64,000 nucleotides of DNA from the NCBI GenBank assembly GCA_963837485.1, contig CAWINP010000026.1, forward strand, positions 8,631 to 72,630. Reading direction: 5' to 3'. The position numbers were made by a program, and so were the translations under genes. The notes under the pieces were generated by a model. That model worked only from the letters and a program-made list of their open reading frames with translations. It had not been told where the DNA came from and made no database searches. Shown here in pieces: positions 17,575-28,216 of the stretch (position 1 is the stretch's first letter; every line of letters begins with the position of its first letter). Source of the DNA: Solirubrobacter sp963837485. GTDB lineage: Bacteria > Actinomycetota > Thermoleophilia > Solirubrobacterales > Solirubrobacteraceae.

Positions 17575-18716
17575 GCCTCGACGCGTTCCCCGCTCCCACG
17601 CTCGCGTTCGGCGCTTCCGAGGAGGCGCTGCGGGCGCGCGTGCGCGAGTGGCTGGCGGGACACGATCCGGGGCCGCCGCCCGCCGACTACGCGGCGCGCA
17701 TCCAGGCGCAGGTGGCGTGGCAGCGGGCGCTGCACGAGGCTGGCCTGGTGGGCCTGTCGTGGCCATCGCGGTTCGGCGGCGGCGGGCTCGACCTCGCCGC
17801 CGAGGCGGTGCTCGCCGAGGAGCTCGCCGGCACCGGCATGCCCGAGCTGATCAACCGCATCGGCGTCTACATGATCGGCCCGACGTTGATGGACCTCGGC
17901 GACGAGTCCCAGCAGCAGCGCTTCCTGCCGGGGATGCTCAACGCGAGCGAGCTGTGGTGCCAGGGGTTCTCGGAGCCGGGCGCGGGCTCGGACCTCGCGG
18001 CGGTGCGGACCGTGGGCCGGGTGAGCGACGGCGAGGTGGTCATCAGCGGCCAGAAGGTGTGGACCTCGCGCGCCGCGATCGCGCGCTGGTGCGCGTGCCT
18101 GGTCCGGACCGAGCGCGACTCCGAGCGCCACCGCGGGCTCTCGATGGCGATCGTCGATATGGGCGCGCCCGGCGTGACCGTGCGGCCGCTGCCCCAGCTG
18201 CTCAACGAGCCGCACTTCAACGAGGTCTTCTTCGACGAGGTGCGGGTGGGAGTCGAGGACGTGATCGGCGGCCTGGGCGCCGGCTGGGCGGTCGCGATGC
18301 AGATGCTCTCCTACGAGCGCGGCCTCTTCGTGCTCGAGCGCCAGATCCGGCTGCGCCGGCGGCTCGAGGAGCTGGCGGCCGCCGTGCGAGACCGCGCCGA
18401 CGCGGCCGTGCGGCGGCGGATCGGCGAGGTCGCGGCGGAGCTCGACCTGCTCGAGTGCCAGGTCTACCGGACGCTTGCCGCGCAGCGCGCGGGGACGCTG
18501 CGGCCGGGCGCGACGTCGGTCGACAAGCTGCTGCTCTCGCACGCCTACCAGGAGCTGTTCGCGGCGGCCGCCGCGCTGCTCGGGCCGGACGTCGCGCGCA
18601 CCGCGAACGGCTGGACGCACGACCTGCTGGAGTCGCGCTCGGTCAGCATCTACGGCGGGACGACGGAGATCCAGCACGGCATCGTGGCGCGGCAGCTGCT
18701 GGGGGTGCGCTCTTGA
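17571..18716 (+). CDS. Acyl-CoA dehydrogenase, large-subunit type
   Basis: 381 residues. Helical N-terminal domain, CQGFSEPGAGSDLAAVRT for flavin contact, VISGQKVWTSRA, and a C-terminal domain with SIYGGTTEIQ. Gly replaces the Glu of the medium-chain YEGT motif, so the base may be the Glu in MLSYERG, the position used in isovaleryl- and long-chain enzymes. The TTG start overlaps the phosphotransferase stop and the stop overlaps a second, shorter ACAD gene. The pair resembles heteromeric (alpha2beta2) dehydrogenases such as the actinobacterial FadE26-27 and ChsE types. With the upstream kinase it could also be an LvaC-like phosphatase/dehydrogenase. Both are inferences. Confidence 0.85.
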   Translation: MSLDAFPAPTLAFGASEEALRARVREWLAGHDPGPPPADYAARIQAQVAWQRALHEAGLVGLSWPSRFGGGGLDLAAEAVLAEELAGTGMPELINRIGVYMIGPTLMDLGDESQQQRFLPGMLNASELWCQGFSEPGAGSDLAAVRTVGRVSDGEVVISGQKVWTSRAAIARWCACLVRTERDSERHRGLSMAIVDMGAPGVTVRPLPQLLNEPHFNEVFFDEVRVGVEDVIGGLGAGWAVAMQMLSYERGLFVLERQIRLRRRLEELAAAVRDRADAAVRRRIGEVAAELDLLECQVYRTLAAQRAGTLRPGATSVDKLLLSHAYQELFAAAAALLGPDVARTANGWTHDLLESRSVSIYGGTTEIQHGIVARQLLGVRS

Positions 18717-19630
18717 GCGATCTCGCGCGCTCGCTCGAGGAGTCGCTGGCCCGGATCCTGCCGGTCGAGGCGCTGCTGTCGTCGGCGGAGCGCGACGAGC
18801 CGCTGCCGGACGCCGTGCAGCGCGACCTCGTGGGGCTCGGCTGGGCCGGCGTGTGGCTGGAGGACTCGGGAGTCGAGCTGGAGGACCGGCTGCGGCTCTC
18901 GGCGGTCGCCGGGCGGAGGCTGCTGCCGGCGGCGATCCGCGGCGAGTCGCTGCTGCTCGCGCCGCTGCTGTCGGCTACGGGCGACGCACGGCTGGACGGG
19001 CTGCTCGACGGCTCGTTGCGCGGCGGCGGCGGCGCGGCGGCGGGTGACGCCGCGCTCGTCGCGCTCGCGCCCGGGGCGACGATGGCGGCCGTGCTCGGCG
19101 ACGGCTGGGCGGCGGTCGCCGGCGTGGACGACGCGGAGGCCGTTGAGGGCATCGAGCCCGGCCAAGGCCTCGCCCGCATCCCGGTCGCCGCGGTCGTCCG
19201 CGACCCCGCGCTCGTCTCCGCGCTGCGCCGCGGCTGGACACTCGGCGTGCTTTCCGAGCTCTTCGGCGCCGCCCAGCGCGCGCTCGAGCTCTCGGTCGCC
19301 TACGCCGGCGAGCGCGAGCAGTTCGGGCGGCCGATCGTGTCCTTTCAGGCCGTCTCGCATACGCTCGCGCGCATGGCCGTCGACCTCGAGGCGCTCGACG
19401 CCGGCATCGGCCGGCTGGCCGCGCGCTGGGACGAGCGGCTCGCCGCCGTCCTGCGGTACTCGGGGCCTGCGGCGGCGCGCCGCGTGCTCGAGAGCGCGAT
19501 CCAGGTCCACGGCGGCATGGGCTTCACGTGGGAGCTGGGACTGCACCTGCACTACCGGCGCGTGCTCGACCTGCAGGCGGCGCTCGGCGGCTCGGCGGAG
19601 GAGGTCGGGGCGATGGTGCTCGATGGCTGA
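18713..19630 (+). CDS. Acyl-CoA dehydrogenase-like, small-subunit type
   Basis: 305 residues, shorter than a homomeric enzyme (~380). The N-terminal part is divergent with an Ala/Gly-rich middle (RGGGGAAAGDAALVAL) and lacks the clear TEPxxGSD flavin loop. The C-terminal helical domain is well conserved (AYAGEREQFGRPIVSFQAVSH, IQVHGGMGFTWELGLHLHYRR). This pattern is typical of the partner subunit of heteromeric acyl-CoA dehydrogenases in actinobacterial steroid and side-chain catabolism. TTG 18713 overlaps the stop of the large subunit. Expected role: complete the FAD site of the 17571 protein. The C-terminus overlaps the next hydratase gene by 8 bp. Confidence 0.82.
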   Translation: MSDLARSLEESLARILPVEALLSSAERDEPLPDAVQRDLVGLGWAGVWLEDSGVELEDRLRLSAVAGRRLLPAAIRGESLLLAPLLSATGDARLDGLLDGSLRGGGGAAAGDAALVALAPGATMAAVLGDGWAAVAGVDDAEAVEGIEPGQGLARIPVAAVVRDPALVSALRRGWTLGVLSELFGAAQRALELSVAYAGEREQFGRPIVSFQAVSHTLARMAVDLEALDAGIGRLAARWDERLAAVLRYSGPAAARRVLESAIQVHGGMGFTWELGLHLHYRRVLDLQAALGGSAEEVGAMVLDG

Positions 19631-20411
19631 CGAGGTCCTGATCGCCGACGACGGGCCGGTGCGGCGGATCACGCTCAACCGCCCCGCCGCCCGCAACGCG
19701 CAGAGCGCGGCGCTGCTGCGGGCGCTGCAAGCCGCGGTCGAGGACACCGCGGCGACGCCGTCGGTGCGCGTCGTCGTGCTCGCCGGGCTCGGGCCGTCGT
19801 TCTCGGCCGGGCACGACCTCAAGGAGGCGGCGGTCAATCCCGAGTACCGCCGCAACCTCGAGACCGCCGAGGGGCGGCTGTGGCAGGAGGCCGATCTGTT
19901 CGTGGCGCCGGTCGAGGCGCTGCGCGCGCTCCGGGTGCCGACGATCGCGCGCGTGCAGGGGCACTGCCTCGCGGCGTCGCTGATGCTGATCGGCGCCGTC
20001 GACCTCGTGGTGGCGGCCCAGGACGCCGTGTTCGCGTCGCGCGTCACGCGCGACATGGGCGCCGCCGACGTCGAGCTGCCCTCGCTGGCGTGGGCGGTCG
20101 GCGAGCGCCGCGCGAAGCAGCTGCTGTGGACGAGCGAGGCGCTCGGCGCCGCGGACGCGCAGGCGCTCGGGCTCGTCAACTGGGTCGTGCCGGAGGCCGA
20201 GCTCGACGCCAAGGTCGCCTCGGTCGCGGCCGCGCTGCTCGAGGTGCCGCGCGAGGCGCTCGCGCTGTCCAAGCTCTCGCTGCGCTTCATGGAGGACCGG
20301 CGCGGGCGCGCCGACGCGAGCGCGTACCACTTCATGGCCCACCAGCTCTCGCACCAGACCTCCGACGCGCTCGAGCTGCTCGCGCAGCGGGTGCGCGAGC
20401 TGGAGGCGAAG

Positions 20412-20423
<12 letters not shown>
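19623..20423 (+). CDS. Enoyl-CoA hydratase/isomerase family protein
   Basis: 266-residue crotonase-fold protein. ITLNRPAARNAQS, GPSFSAGHDLKE (first oxyanion region) and RVQGHCLAASLMLIGAVDLVVA (second) are clear. The stretch after VFASRVTRDMG lacks the usual pair of catalytic Glu residues, so hydratase activity is uncertain and an isomerase or hydrolase role is possible. It is the last gene of the plus-strand operon that begins with IclR. Its end overlaps the convergent CoA ligase by 12 bp. The ATG at 19623 lies inside the end of the ACAD-like gene, so translation is coupled. Confidence 0.85.
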
Positions 20424-21989
<1,566 letters not shown>

Positions 21990-22019
21990 GGCCGCCATCC
22001 TCGCAGCGCGAAGGGCGCG

Positions 22020-22053
22020 CGCAACCGGTTTCCGAGCACAGAAGCCGCTTCGC
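22020..22053. promoter_or_regulatory. Candidate IclR operator, site 2 (ligase/SDR promoter)
   Basis: CGCAACCGGTTTC, an 8-nt spacer, then GAAGCCGCTTCGC. The left half and GAA core match the palindrome at 13154 position for position (CGCAA-N-C-S-S-Y-TTC). The inner arms CGGTTTC/GAAGCCG are symmetric at 6 of 7 positions. It lies midway between the divergent ligase and SDR starts. Confidence 0.55.
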
Positions 22054-22085
22054 GAGCGCTCCTGCGGCGTGGAAGACTGGCCAGG

Positions 22086-22841
22086 GTGAACCCCTTCGAC
22101 CTGACCGGGCACGTCGCGCTGGTCACCGGCGGCAACGGCGGGATCGGCCTCGGGCTCGCGCAGGCGCTGCTCGGCGCCGGCGCGTCGGTGGCGATATGGG
22201 GCACGAGCGAGGACAAGAACGCGCGCGCGCTCGAGACGCTCGGCGGCGGCGCGGCGGCGTTCGCCTGCGACATCGCCGACGAGGCGGCCGTGGACTCCGC
22301 GGTGGCGGCGACGCTCGAGCGCTTCGGGCGGATCGACTCGTGCTTCGCCAACGCCGGCACCGCGGGCGGCGGCAGGCGGTTCACGGACATCGCGCTGAGC
22401 GAGTGGCAGCGGATCGTGCGCGTGAATCTCGACGGCACGTTCCTCACGCTGCGCGCGGTCGCGCGGCACATGATCGAGCGTGGCGGGGGCGGCAGCCTGG
22501 TGGCGACGTCCTCGCTGACCGCGATCGAGGGCGCGCCGCAGTCCGAGCACTACGCGGCGAGCAAGAGCGGCGTCGTCGCGCTGATCCAGTCGCTCGCCGT
22601 GGAGCTGGCGCGCCACGGCATCCGCGCGAACGCGCTGATGCCCGGCTGGATCGAGACCGACCTCAATCGCGCGCTGCTGGAGAGCGAGATCGGCCGGGAG
22701 CGGATCCTGCCGCGCGTGCCGCTGCGCCGCTGGGGCGCACCCGAGGACCTCGGCGCCGCCGCGGTCTACCTCGCGTCCCCGGGCGCCCGCTACCACACGG
22801 GCGACGTGCTGGTCATCGATGGCGGCTATCGGCTCTTCTGA
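22086..22841 (+). CDS. Short-chain dehydrogenase/reductase
   Basis: 251-residue classical SDR: TGGNGGIGLGLA nucleotide motif, FANAGTAGG (replacing NNAG), SSLTAIEG holding the catalytic Ser, YAASKSG (YxxxK), PGWIETDL, and a C-terminal DVLVIDGGYRLF that is typical of 3-hydroxyacyl or FabG-like enzymes. Start GTG 22086 has a GGAAG 10 nt upstream. It is divergent from the CoA ligase and overlaps the following acyl-CoA dehydrogenase by 23 bp. It likely handles a hydroxyl/keto step in the same pathway. This SDR lacks the mycofactocin insertion seen at 14842 and 15806. Confidence 0.88.
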   Translation: MNPFDLTGHVALVTGGNGGIGLGLAQALLGAGASVAIWGTSEDKNARALETLGGGAAAFACDIADEAAVDSAVAATLERFGRIDSCFANAGTAGGGRRFTDIALSEWQRIVRVNLDGTFLTLRAVARHMIERGGGGSLVATSSLTAIEGAPQSEHYAASKSGVVALIQSLAVELARHGIRANALMPGWIETDLNRALLESEIGRERILPRVPLRRWGAPEDLGAAAVYLASPGARYHTGDVLVIDGGYRLF

Positions 22842-23877
22842 GCTGCTGCGCGAGGCCACGCGCGGCTTCCTCGCCCGCGAGGCTCCGGTTTCGGCGGTAC
22901 GGGCGGGGCTGGAGCGGCCGCGCGAGCTGGACCGCGAGGCGTGGGCGCGCGCGGCCGCGATGGGCTGGATCGCCGCGCTCGTGCCCGAGGAGCACGGCGG
23001 CCTCGGCGTCAGCCTGCCGGACGCCGTGACGATCGCCGAGGAGCTCGGCCGCGGCCTCTACGGCGGCCCGTTCCTCGGCTGCGCGCTGGCCGCGGCCGCG
23101 TGGCCGGCGATCGGCGGGCTCGCCGACGGGGAGACGACTGCGGCGTGGTGCGAGCTCGAGGCTTGGGGGTCCGCGGGCGTCCCCGGCGATGCCGCGCCGG
23201 CGCGCGGCGTCGCCGGGGGCCACGCTCCGGACGCCGGTGCAGCGCCGCGGCTGAAGCGGGGCGACGCCCCCGCCGGGGCCGGTTCCGCGACCCGGCTGAC
23301 CGGCGTGGCCCGTCGCGTGTTCGACGCCGATGCCGCCGACGTGCTGGTCATCGCCGCGCACGACGGCGCGTACCTCGTCGCCGCCGAGCACGCCCGCGTG
23401 GAGCCGGTCGCGGGGCTCGACCTCACTCGCACGCTCGCGACCGTCACGCTTGACGCCGCGCCCGCGACGCCGGTCGCCGCCGCCGACCCGCGGGAGCTCG
23501 GTGCGCTGCTGGCCGCCGCCGACGCGGTCGGCGCCGCCGCGCGGCTGCTCGAGCTGACCGTCGAGTACGCCAAGCAGCGCACGACGTTCGGCCGCATGCT
23601 CGCGAGCTACCAGGCGGTCAAGCACAAGTGCGCCGACATGCTGTGCTGGGTCGAGAGCTCGCGCGTCGCCGTCGCGGCCGCCGCCGCCGCTCCGGACGCG
23701 CGCTCGATCGCGGTCGCCAAGGCCTACGCGAGCGAGCACTGCGCGCGCGTGGCCGGCGAGGCGCTGCAGCTCCACGGCGGCATCGGATTCACGTGGGAGC
23801 ACGACCTGCACCTGTACCTACGCAGGGCAAAAGCCGACGAGGCGATGTTCCCGCGACGTTACGCGGGTCTTGTGTAA
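22819..23877 (+). CDS. Acyl-CoA dehydrogenase family protein
   Basis: 352 residues. The N-terminal helical domain (LVPEEHGGLGVSLPDAVTIAEELGRG) and the C-terminal one (YAKQRTTFGRMLASYQAVKHKCADM, LQLHGGIGFTWEHDLHLYLRRAK) are well conserved. The central beta domain is eroded and contains a low-complexity Ala/Gly/Pro stretch (residues ~115-155). No TEPGxGSD loop is visible. It therefore resembles the small/partner subunits of heteromeric ACADs and may pair with another dehydrogenase of the island. Its ATG lies inside the SDR gene (23-bp overlap), so the two are translationally coupled. Confidence 0.82.
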   Translation: MAAIGSSELLREATRGFLAREAPVSAVRAGLERPRELDREAWARAAAMGWIAALVPEEHGGLGVSLPDAVTIAEELGRGLYGGPFLGCALAAAAWPAIGGLADGETTAAWCELEAWGSAGVPGDAAPARGVAGGHAPDAGAAPRLKRGDAPAGAGSATRLTGVARRVFDADAADVLVIAAHDGAYLVAAEHARVEPVAGLDLTRTLATVTLDAAPATPVAAADPRELGALLAAADAVGAAARLLELTVEYAKQRTTFGRMLASYQAVKHKCADMLCWVESSRVAVAAAAAAPDARSIAVAKAYASEHCARVAGEALQLHGGIGFTWEHDLHLYLRRAKADEAMFPRRYAGLV

Positions 23878-23887
23878 ACGGGCTTGA

Positions 23888-24847
23888 ATGTCGATGTTGC
23901 GAGCGATGCGACGCTCGCAGAAGTCGGTTGCGACGGCCGTGCTCGCCGCCGCATTGCTCGCCGGGATCACGGCGATGCTCGCTCGTCACCGCCACGACTT
24001 CGCACAGGCGGTGGACACCGTCCCGCTGGTCGCGCTGCTCACCGCCGTCGTCCTGCACGTGGTGACCGTGGTCGCCCGGACGGAGGCCTGGGTCGTGTCC
24101 GTCCGCGCCGCCGGCGCGGAGACACAGCGCCGCGCGCTGTTTCAGATCGGGTCGCTCGGTTTCGCCGCGAACGTGATCTCCGGCTCGCTCGGCGCCGCGG
24201 TGCGCATCTGGGCGCTACGCCGCAAGGGCGGCGAGAACGTCCCGTCGGCGCCGTCGCTCGTGGCCGCGGAGGTCCCCGTGCTCGCGCTCCAGCTGATCCT
24301 GACGGGGGTGATGGCGTTCTCGCTCAGCGGGCCGCTGGGCGCGCCGTGGTGGACCGCGCCCGCGATCCTCGTCGTCGCGATCACCGTCCTGCTCGCACTG
24401 ATGCGGGCGGGGCGCCGCGTCCGCGGGCTCGCCGCGCTGCGCGACGGCCGCGCGCGCTGGCGGATGGCGGTGATGGTCGTGATCGTCGCGACGTGCGAGA
24501 CGGCGCGCAACCTCGTGCTCCTGCGTGCCGTCGGCCTGCCCGCGACCTCGCTGGACGCGATGGCGCTGCTCGTCGGCGCCGGCGTCGTCGGCGTGCTGCC
24601 GATCGGGCCGGGCTCCACGGCCGGAGCCGCGATGCTGATCTTCGGCGCCTCCGGCGTCGGCCCCGCGGCGGCCGCCGGGCTGCTGCTGACGGCGACGGGC
24701 TTCGCGGCCGATCTCGCCTACGCCGGCTGGGGCCTTGCCGACATGGTGTGGCGCGCCTGCCCCAAGCGAGCGCGCCACGCGCCTCAGGTGGTCGATCTCG
24801 GCGCCGCGCTCGGCCTAATGGCCGCGGCCGCCATGGTCGTGACCTAA
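23888..24847 (+). CDS. YbhN/LPG-synthase-TM-like integral membrane protein
   Basis: 319 residues with about eight hydrophobic segments. It starts with basic residues and TAVLAAALLAGITAML. The layout is that of the lysylphosphatidylglycerol-synthase transmembrane (YbhN, formerly UPF0104) superfamily: a conserved FAANVISGSLGAAVRIWALRR segment in the first half and GVLPIGPGSTAGAAMLIFGA in the second. Members are flippase-like or of unknown function; no aminoacyl-transfer domain is attached here. It follows the acyl-CoA dehydrogenase by 10 bp in the same direction and overlaps the convergent ACAD by 4 bp. Its link to the catabolic operon is uncertain. Confidence 0.65.
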   Translation: MSMLRAMRRSQKSVATAVLAAALLAGITAMLARHRHDFAQAVDTVPLVALLTAVVLHVVTVVARTEAWVVSVRAAGAETQRRALFQIGSLGFAANVISGSLGAAVRIWALRRKGGENVPSAPSLVAAEVPVLALQLILTGVMAFSLSGPLGAPWWTAPAILVVAITVLLALMRAGRRVRGLAALRDGRARWRMAVMVVIVATCETARNLVLLRAVGLPATSLDAMALLVGAGVVGVLPIGPGSTAGAAMLIFGASGVGPAAAAGLLLTATGFAADLAYAGWGLADMVWRACPKRARHAPQVVDLGAALGLMAAAAMVVT

Positions 24848-25998
24848 CCCCGCTTCTCGCGCGGCATGCCGAGCGCGCGCTCGGCGAGGATGTTGCGCAT
24901 GATCTCCGACGCGCCGCCGGCCACCGTGTACGTGCGCGCGTAGAGGAACTCGTCCTGCCAGATCGAGCCCGCGGCCAGCGCGTCCTCGCCGAGCAGGGAG
25001 ACGCCGAACTCGGCCATCGCGAGGTTGAGCTCGGAGAACGCGAGCTTGCCGATCGGGACGTCGGCGTCGCTCGGCCGGCCTGCGAGCTCGCGCTCGAGCC
25101 GCGCGTACACGAGCTGGTTGCAGACCTCGACCTGGGCGGCGAAGCGGCCGAGCCGCTCGCGCACGGCGCCGTCCGCGTAGACGCCGCGCTCGCGGGCGAG
25201 CGCGACCAGGTCCTCGAGCATCAGCCGCAGCCGGGCGGCGCCCGCGCCGATGCCCGAGCGCTCGGCGCCGAGGCTCTCCATCGCCACGCGCCAGCCGCCG
25301 TCGCGCTCGCCGAGCAGCGCGTCGCCGGGCAGCCGGCAGCCGTCGAAGAACACCTCGCTGAAGTCCGAGGTGCCGGTGATCTCGCGCAGCGGCCGGATGT
25401 CGATCCCCGCCGCGCGCATGTCGACGATGAACGCGCTGATCCCGCGATGGCGGGACTCCGGTGTGCCGGTGCGGGCGAGCAGGAAGCCGTGGTCCGACCA
25501 GGCGGCGTTCGAGCTCCAGACCTTCTGCCCGTCGACGACCCAGGCGTCGTCATCGGCACGCGCGCGAGTGCGCATCGCGCCGAGATCGCTGCCCGCCTCG
25601 GGCTCGCTGAACAGCTGGCACCAGGTGTCGCGCCCGTCGCGGATCGCCGGCAGGTGGCGCGCCTTCTGCTCCTGCGAGCCGAAGTGGACGAGCGCGAAGC
25701 CGGCGAGATGCGTCTGGTCGGTCAGCGGCGGCAGCCGCGCCCGCGCGACCTCCTCGGCGAGCACGAGGTCGCGCAGCGGGTCATGCTCCCCCGTGCCGCC
25801 CCACTCCGGCGGCCAGTCGGCGCCGAGATATCCCGCCTCGTACAGCGCCGCCCGCCACGTGCGCACGACGCGATCCTCCTCGGCGTCCTCGGGGCTGCGG
25901 AAGCCGGCGCGGACCGGTAGCCGCGGCGCCTTTTCCGCCAGGAACGCGCGCACCTGCTCGCGGAACGCGCGCAGCTCCGGTGTGTCAGTCAAGCCCAC
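24844..25998 (-). CDS. Acyl-CoA dehydrogenase family protein
   Basis: 384 residues. CQLFSEPEAGSDLGAMRT is the flavin/substrate loop, WVVDGQKVWSSNA the next strand, FSEVFFDGCRLP the mid-domain motif, and TYTVAGGASEIMRNILAERALG the C-terminal flavin contact. AGGAS replaces YEGTS, so the base must lie elsewhere. It is the last gene of the minus-strand operon that starts with the ABC solute-binding protein, and its GTG start (25998; TTG 25992 is an alternative) lies inside the end of the HyuB-like gene. This position suggests it acts on the CoA derivative of the compound handled by that operon, which is inferred. Confidence 0.85.
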   Translation of the reverse strand: MGLTDTPELRAFREQVRAFLAEKAPRLPVRAGFRSPEDAEEDRVVRTWRAALYEAGYLGADWPPEWGGTGEHDPLRDLVLAEEVARARLPPLTDQTHLAGFALVHFGSQEQKARHLPAIRDGRDTWCQLFSEPEAGSDLGAMRTRARADDDAWVVDGQKVWSSNAAWSDHGFLLARTGTPESRHRGISAFIVDMRAAGIDIRPLREITGTSDFSEVFFDGCRLPGDALLGERDGGWRVAMESLGAERSGIGAGAARLRLMLEDLVALARERGVYADGAVRERLGRFAAQVEVCNQLVYARLERELAGRPSDADVPIGKLAFSELNLAMAEFGVSLLGEDALAAGSIWQDEFLYARTYTVAGGASEIMRNILAERALGMPREKRG

Positions 25999-28216
25999 GG
26001 TAGTTCCAGCGCGGCGGCTCGCCGGCCAGCGCGACCTCGGTGTCCAGCAGCGTCGCGCATCCGGGGCAGCAGTAGGTCCGGAACACGAGCGAACCATCCG
26101 CGCGCTCGACGATCCGGTTATGAATCGTCTCGAACGAAACAATCCCCTCGAAAGACGGTACGAAGTACTTCCAGTTCGACGCGTTCGAAGCCAGGTCATG
26201 CCCGCACGCGCGGCACCGGTAGCGGCCGGCGCCGTCGATCTCGAGCGCCTCCGAGAGGACCAGCGGCGCGCCCGGCACGGCGGGAAGCTCGGCATCGCCG
26301 GGGCCCGGCGGGAGCACCGCGGAGAACCCACGCCGCCGCGCGCGCTCGGCGTCGCGAAGCGCCGCGGTCGCGTCCGCGTCGACCGCGAAGCCGGCCGCCG
26401 AGGCGCCGTCGCCGCCCCCTGCATCGCCGCCGCCGGACGCGGAGCCGCCGCCCTCGCGCACGACCACGCCGTACGCCTTCGCGGCCATCTCCGCGGACAC
26501 CCACCCTCGCGCGACGTCGGCGGCGACCGCGGTCGGGTCGCGGTCCAGTGGATCGCCGAGGCCAGGGCCTCCCGTGGCGCGGATGTAGTACCCGTCCGAC
26601 GGCTCGACGCGGAACCCGCGGGCGCGGGCCGGCGGCTGCTCGGCGGCGTCGCGCAGCGCGGCGATCGGGACCGGCTCGCGCGCGCGCCACGCGTCCTCGA
26701 CCGCCTCGCGGCCGCCGCGCGCGAAGCGGATCGCCGCGCCGGCCCCCGGATAGCCGCCGCCGACCGCCGAGGACGGCGCCGTCAGCCGGTTCTGGAACAC
26801 GGTCACGTCCCAGCCCTCGCACTCGTAGGGCAGGCAGAACGACTCGCCGGCCAGCCCGCCGCGCCAGCGCCCCGCGCCGCCGGAGTCCGGCGCGACGCCC
26901 GAGTGCACGAACAGCACAGGGCTCTGTCGCTCGTAATCCTCGATGTTCGGGGTGAACGCGTCCACCGTCTGGATCCCCATCATGGCGTTCTCGCCGTCGC
27001 GGCCCGGGAACGCGCTCGCGCCGCCCGCGCCGCCGGTGAACACGTTCCAGAACCACGGCTCGCCGTACTGGTTGGAGCCCTGCAGCCACGCGTACGTCCA
27101 CGAGCCCCACGGCCCGGTCCGCCGCCCGCCGCACGTCGCGGACCCCGCGATCATGTAGTTCAGCGCCTCCAAGATGGCATCCGTCCCGAACCACGCGCCG
27201 TAGACGGTCGCGCCCGAGATCGGCGCCGGCTTGACCGCGTTCACGAGCGTGCCCGCCGGCGACACGATGTCGACCGGCGCGAGCAACCCCTGGTTGAACG
27301 GGATGTCGGGCGCGAGCACCGTCCCGATCGCCGCGATCACGTTGCCGACGCCGCCGACGTCGGTGCAGTTCAGGGCGCCCGGCGCCTGCGGATCGGTGCC
27401 CGTGTAGTCGACCGTCAGCCGGTCGCCGCTCTTGATCACCGTCGCGCGGATCGTGTACACGCGATCGGACGCGCCATCGTGCTCCATGTGCGCGGCGCCG
27501 GAGTACGCGCCGTCGGGCAGCGACGCCAGCCGCGAGCGGAACGCGCGCCCCGACGCCTCGATCTGCGACGCGTGGATCGCGCGGATGCGCTCCGCCCCGT
27601 GCTGCTCCAGGAGCGCGCCGACCCGCTCGCGGCCGATCCACACCGCGCCCAGCAGCGCCTTGATGTCGATCCCCGTCTGCTTGGGCACGCGCGTGTTGGT
27701 GAGGAACGCGTCGATGATGTCGCCGCGGAACTTGCCCTGGTCGTAGAACTTCACCGGCGTGAAGCGCAGGTTCTCGCCGTAGCACTCCATCGGCTCGATC
27801 GCGTAGCCGCCGGCCACCGCCCCGCCCACGTCGGTGACGTGCGCCGACACGCCGACCCACATCACCAGCTCCCCGCCCGCGAACACCGGGGCCACGACGA
27901 CGACGTCGTGCGAGTGCAGCCCGCCGCCGTCGTAGGGATCGTTGGCGAAGATCATGTCGCCCGGGTGCAGGTCGTCGCCGAAGCGCTCCAGCGACGCGCG
28001 GACGGTGTTGGACATCGCGAAGCCCATCTGCAGCGACCAGGCGATCGTGGTGAGGATGTTGCCCTCGGGATCGAGGCAGCCGCACGCGTAGTCCGACGCC
28101 GACACGAACAGGAACGAGCCGGAGAGGTTGACGAGCGCGCGGCCCATCTCGCGGTTCATCGTCAGCTCGTAGTTGCGGACGATCTCGGACAGGACGGGAT
28201 CGAAGTCGTCGCTCAT
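25985..28216 (-). CDS. HyuB/acetone-carboxylase-alpha-like protein fused to a zinc-ribbon gamma-like domain
   Basis: 743 residues. The first ~560 match the hydantoinase B/acetone carboxylase alpha family (EIVRNYELTMNREMGRALVN, FANDPYDGGGLHSHDVVVVAPVF, DYTGTDPQAPGALNCT). A Gly/Ser/Asp-rich linker (GGGSASGGGDAGGGDG) leads to a C-terminal domain from ~666 with C668-x2-C671 and C717-x2-C720 (YRCRACG...YCCPGC). This resembles the small gamma subunit (AcxC type) of acetone/acetophenone carboxylases. The fusion suggests an ATP-dependent carboxylase or lactam/hydantoin hydrolase working with the HyuA protein encoded just upstream (ATGA overlap). The substrate is unknown. Confidence 0.85.
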   Translation of the reverse strand: MSDDFDPVLSEIVRNYELTMNREMGRALVNLSGSFLFVSASDYACGCLDPEGNILTTIAWSLQMGFAMSNTVRASLERFGDDLHPGDMIFANDPYDGGGLHSHDVVVVAPVFAGGELVMWVGVSAHVTDVGGAVAGGYAIEPMECYGENLRFTPVKFYDQGKFRGDIIDAFLTNTRVPKQTGIDIKALLGAVWIGRERVGALLEQHGAERIRAIHASQIEASGRAFRSRLASLPDGAYSGAAHMEHDGASDRVYTIRATVIKSGDRLTVDYTGTDPQAPGALNCTDVGGVGNVIAAIGTVLAPDIPFNQGLLAPVDIVSPAGTLVNAVKPAPISGATVYGAWFGTDAILEALNYMIAGSATCGGRRTGPWGSWTYAWLQGSNQYGEPWFWNVFTGGAGGASAFPGRDGENAMMGIQTVDAFTPNIEDYERQSPVLFVHSGVAPDSGGAGRWRGGLAGESFCLPYECEGWDVTVFQNRLTAPSSAVGGGYPGAGAAIRFARGGREAVEDAWRAREPVPIAALRDAAEQPPARARGFRVEPSDGYYIRATGGPGLGDPLDRDPTAVAADVARGWVSAEMAAKAYGVVVREGGGSASGGGDAGGGDGASAAGFAVDADATAALRDAERARRRGFSAVLPPGPGDAELPAVPGAPLVLSEALEIDGAGRYRCRACGHDLASNASNWKYFVPSFEGIVSFETIHNRIVERADGSLVFRTYCCPGCATLLDTEVALAGEPPRWNYRGLD

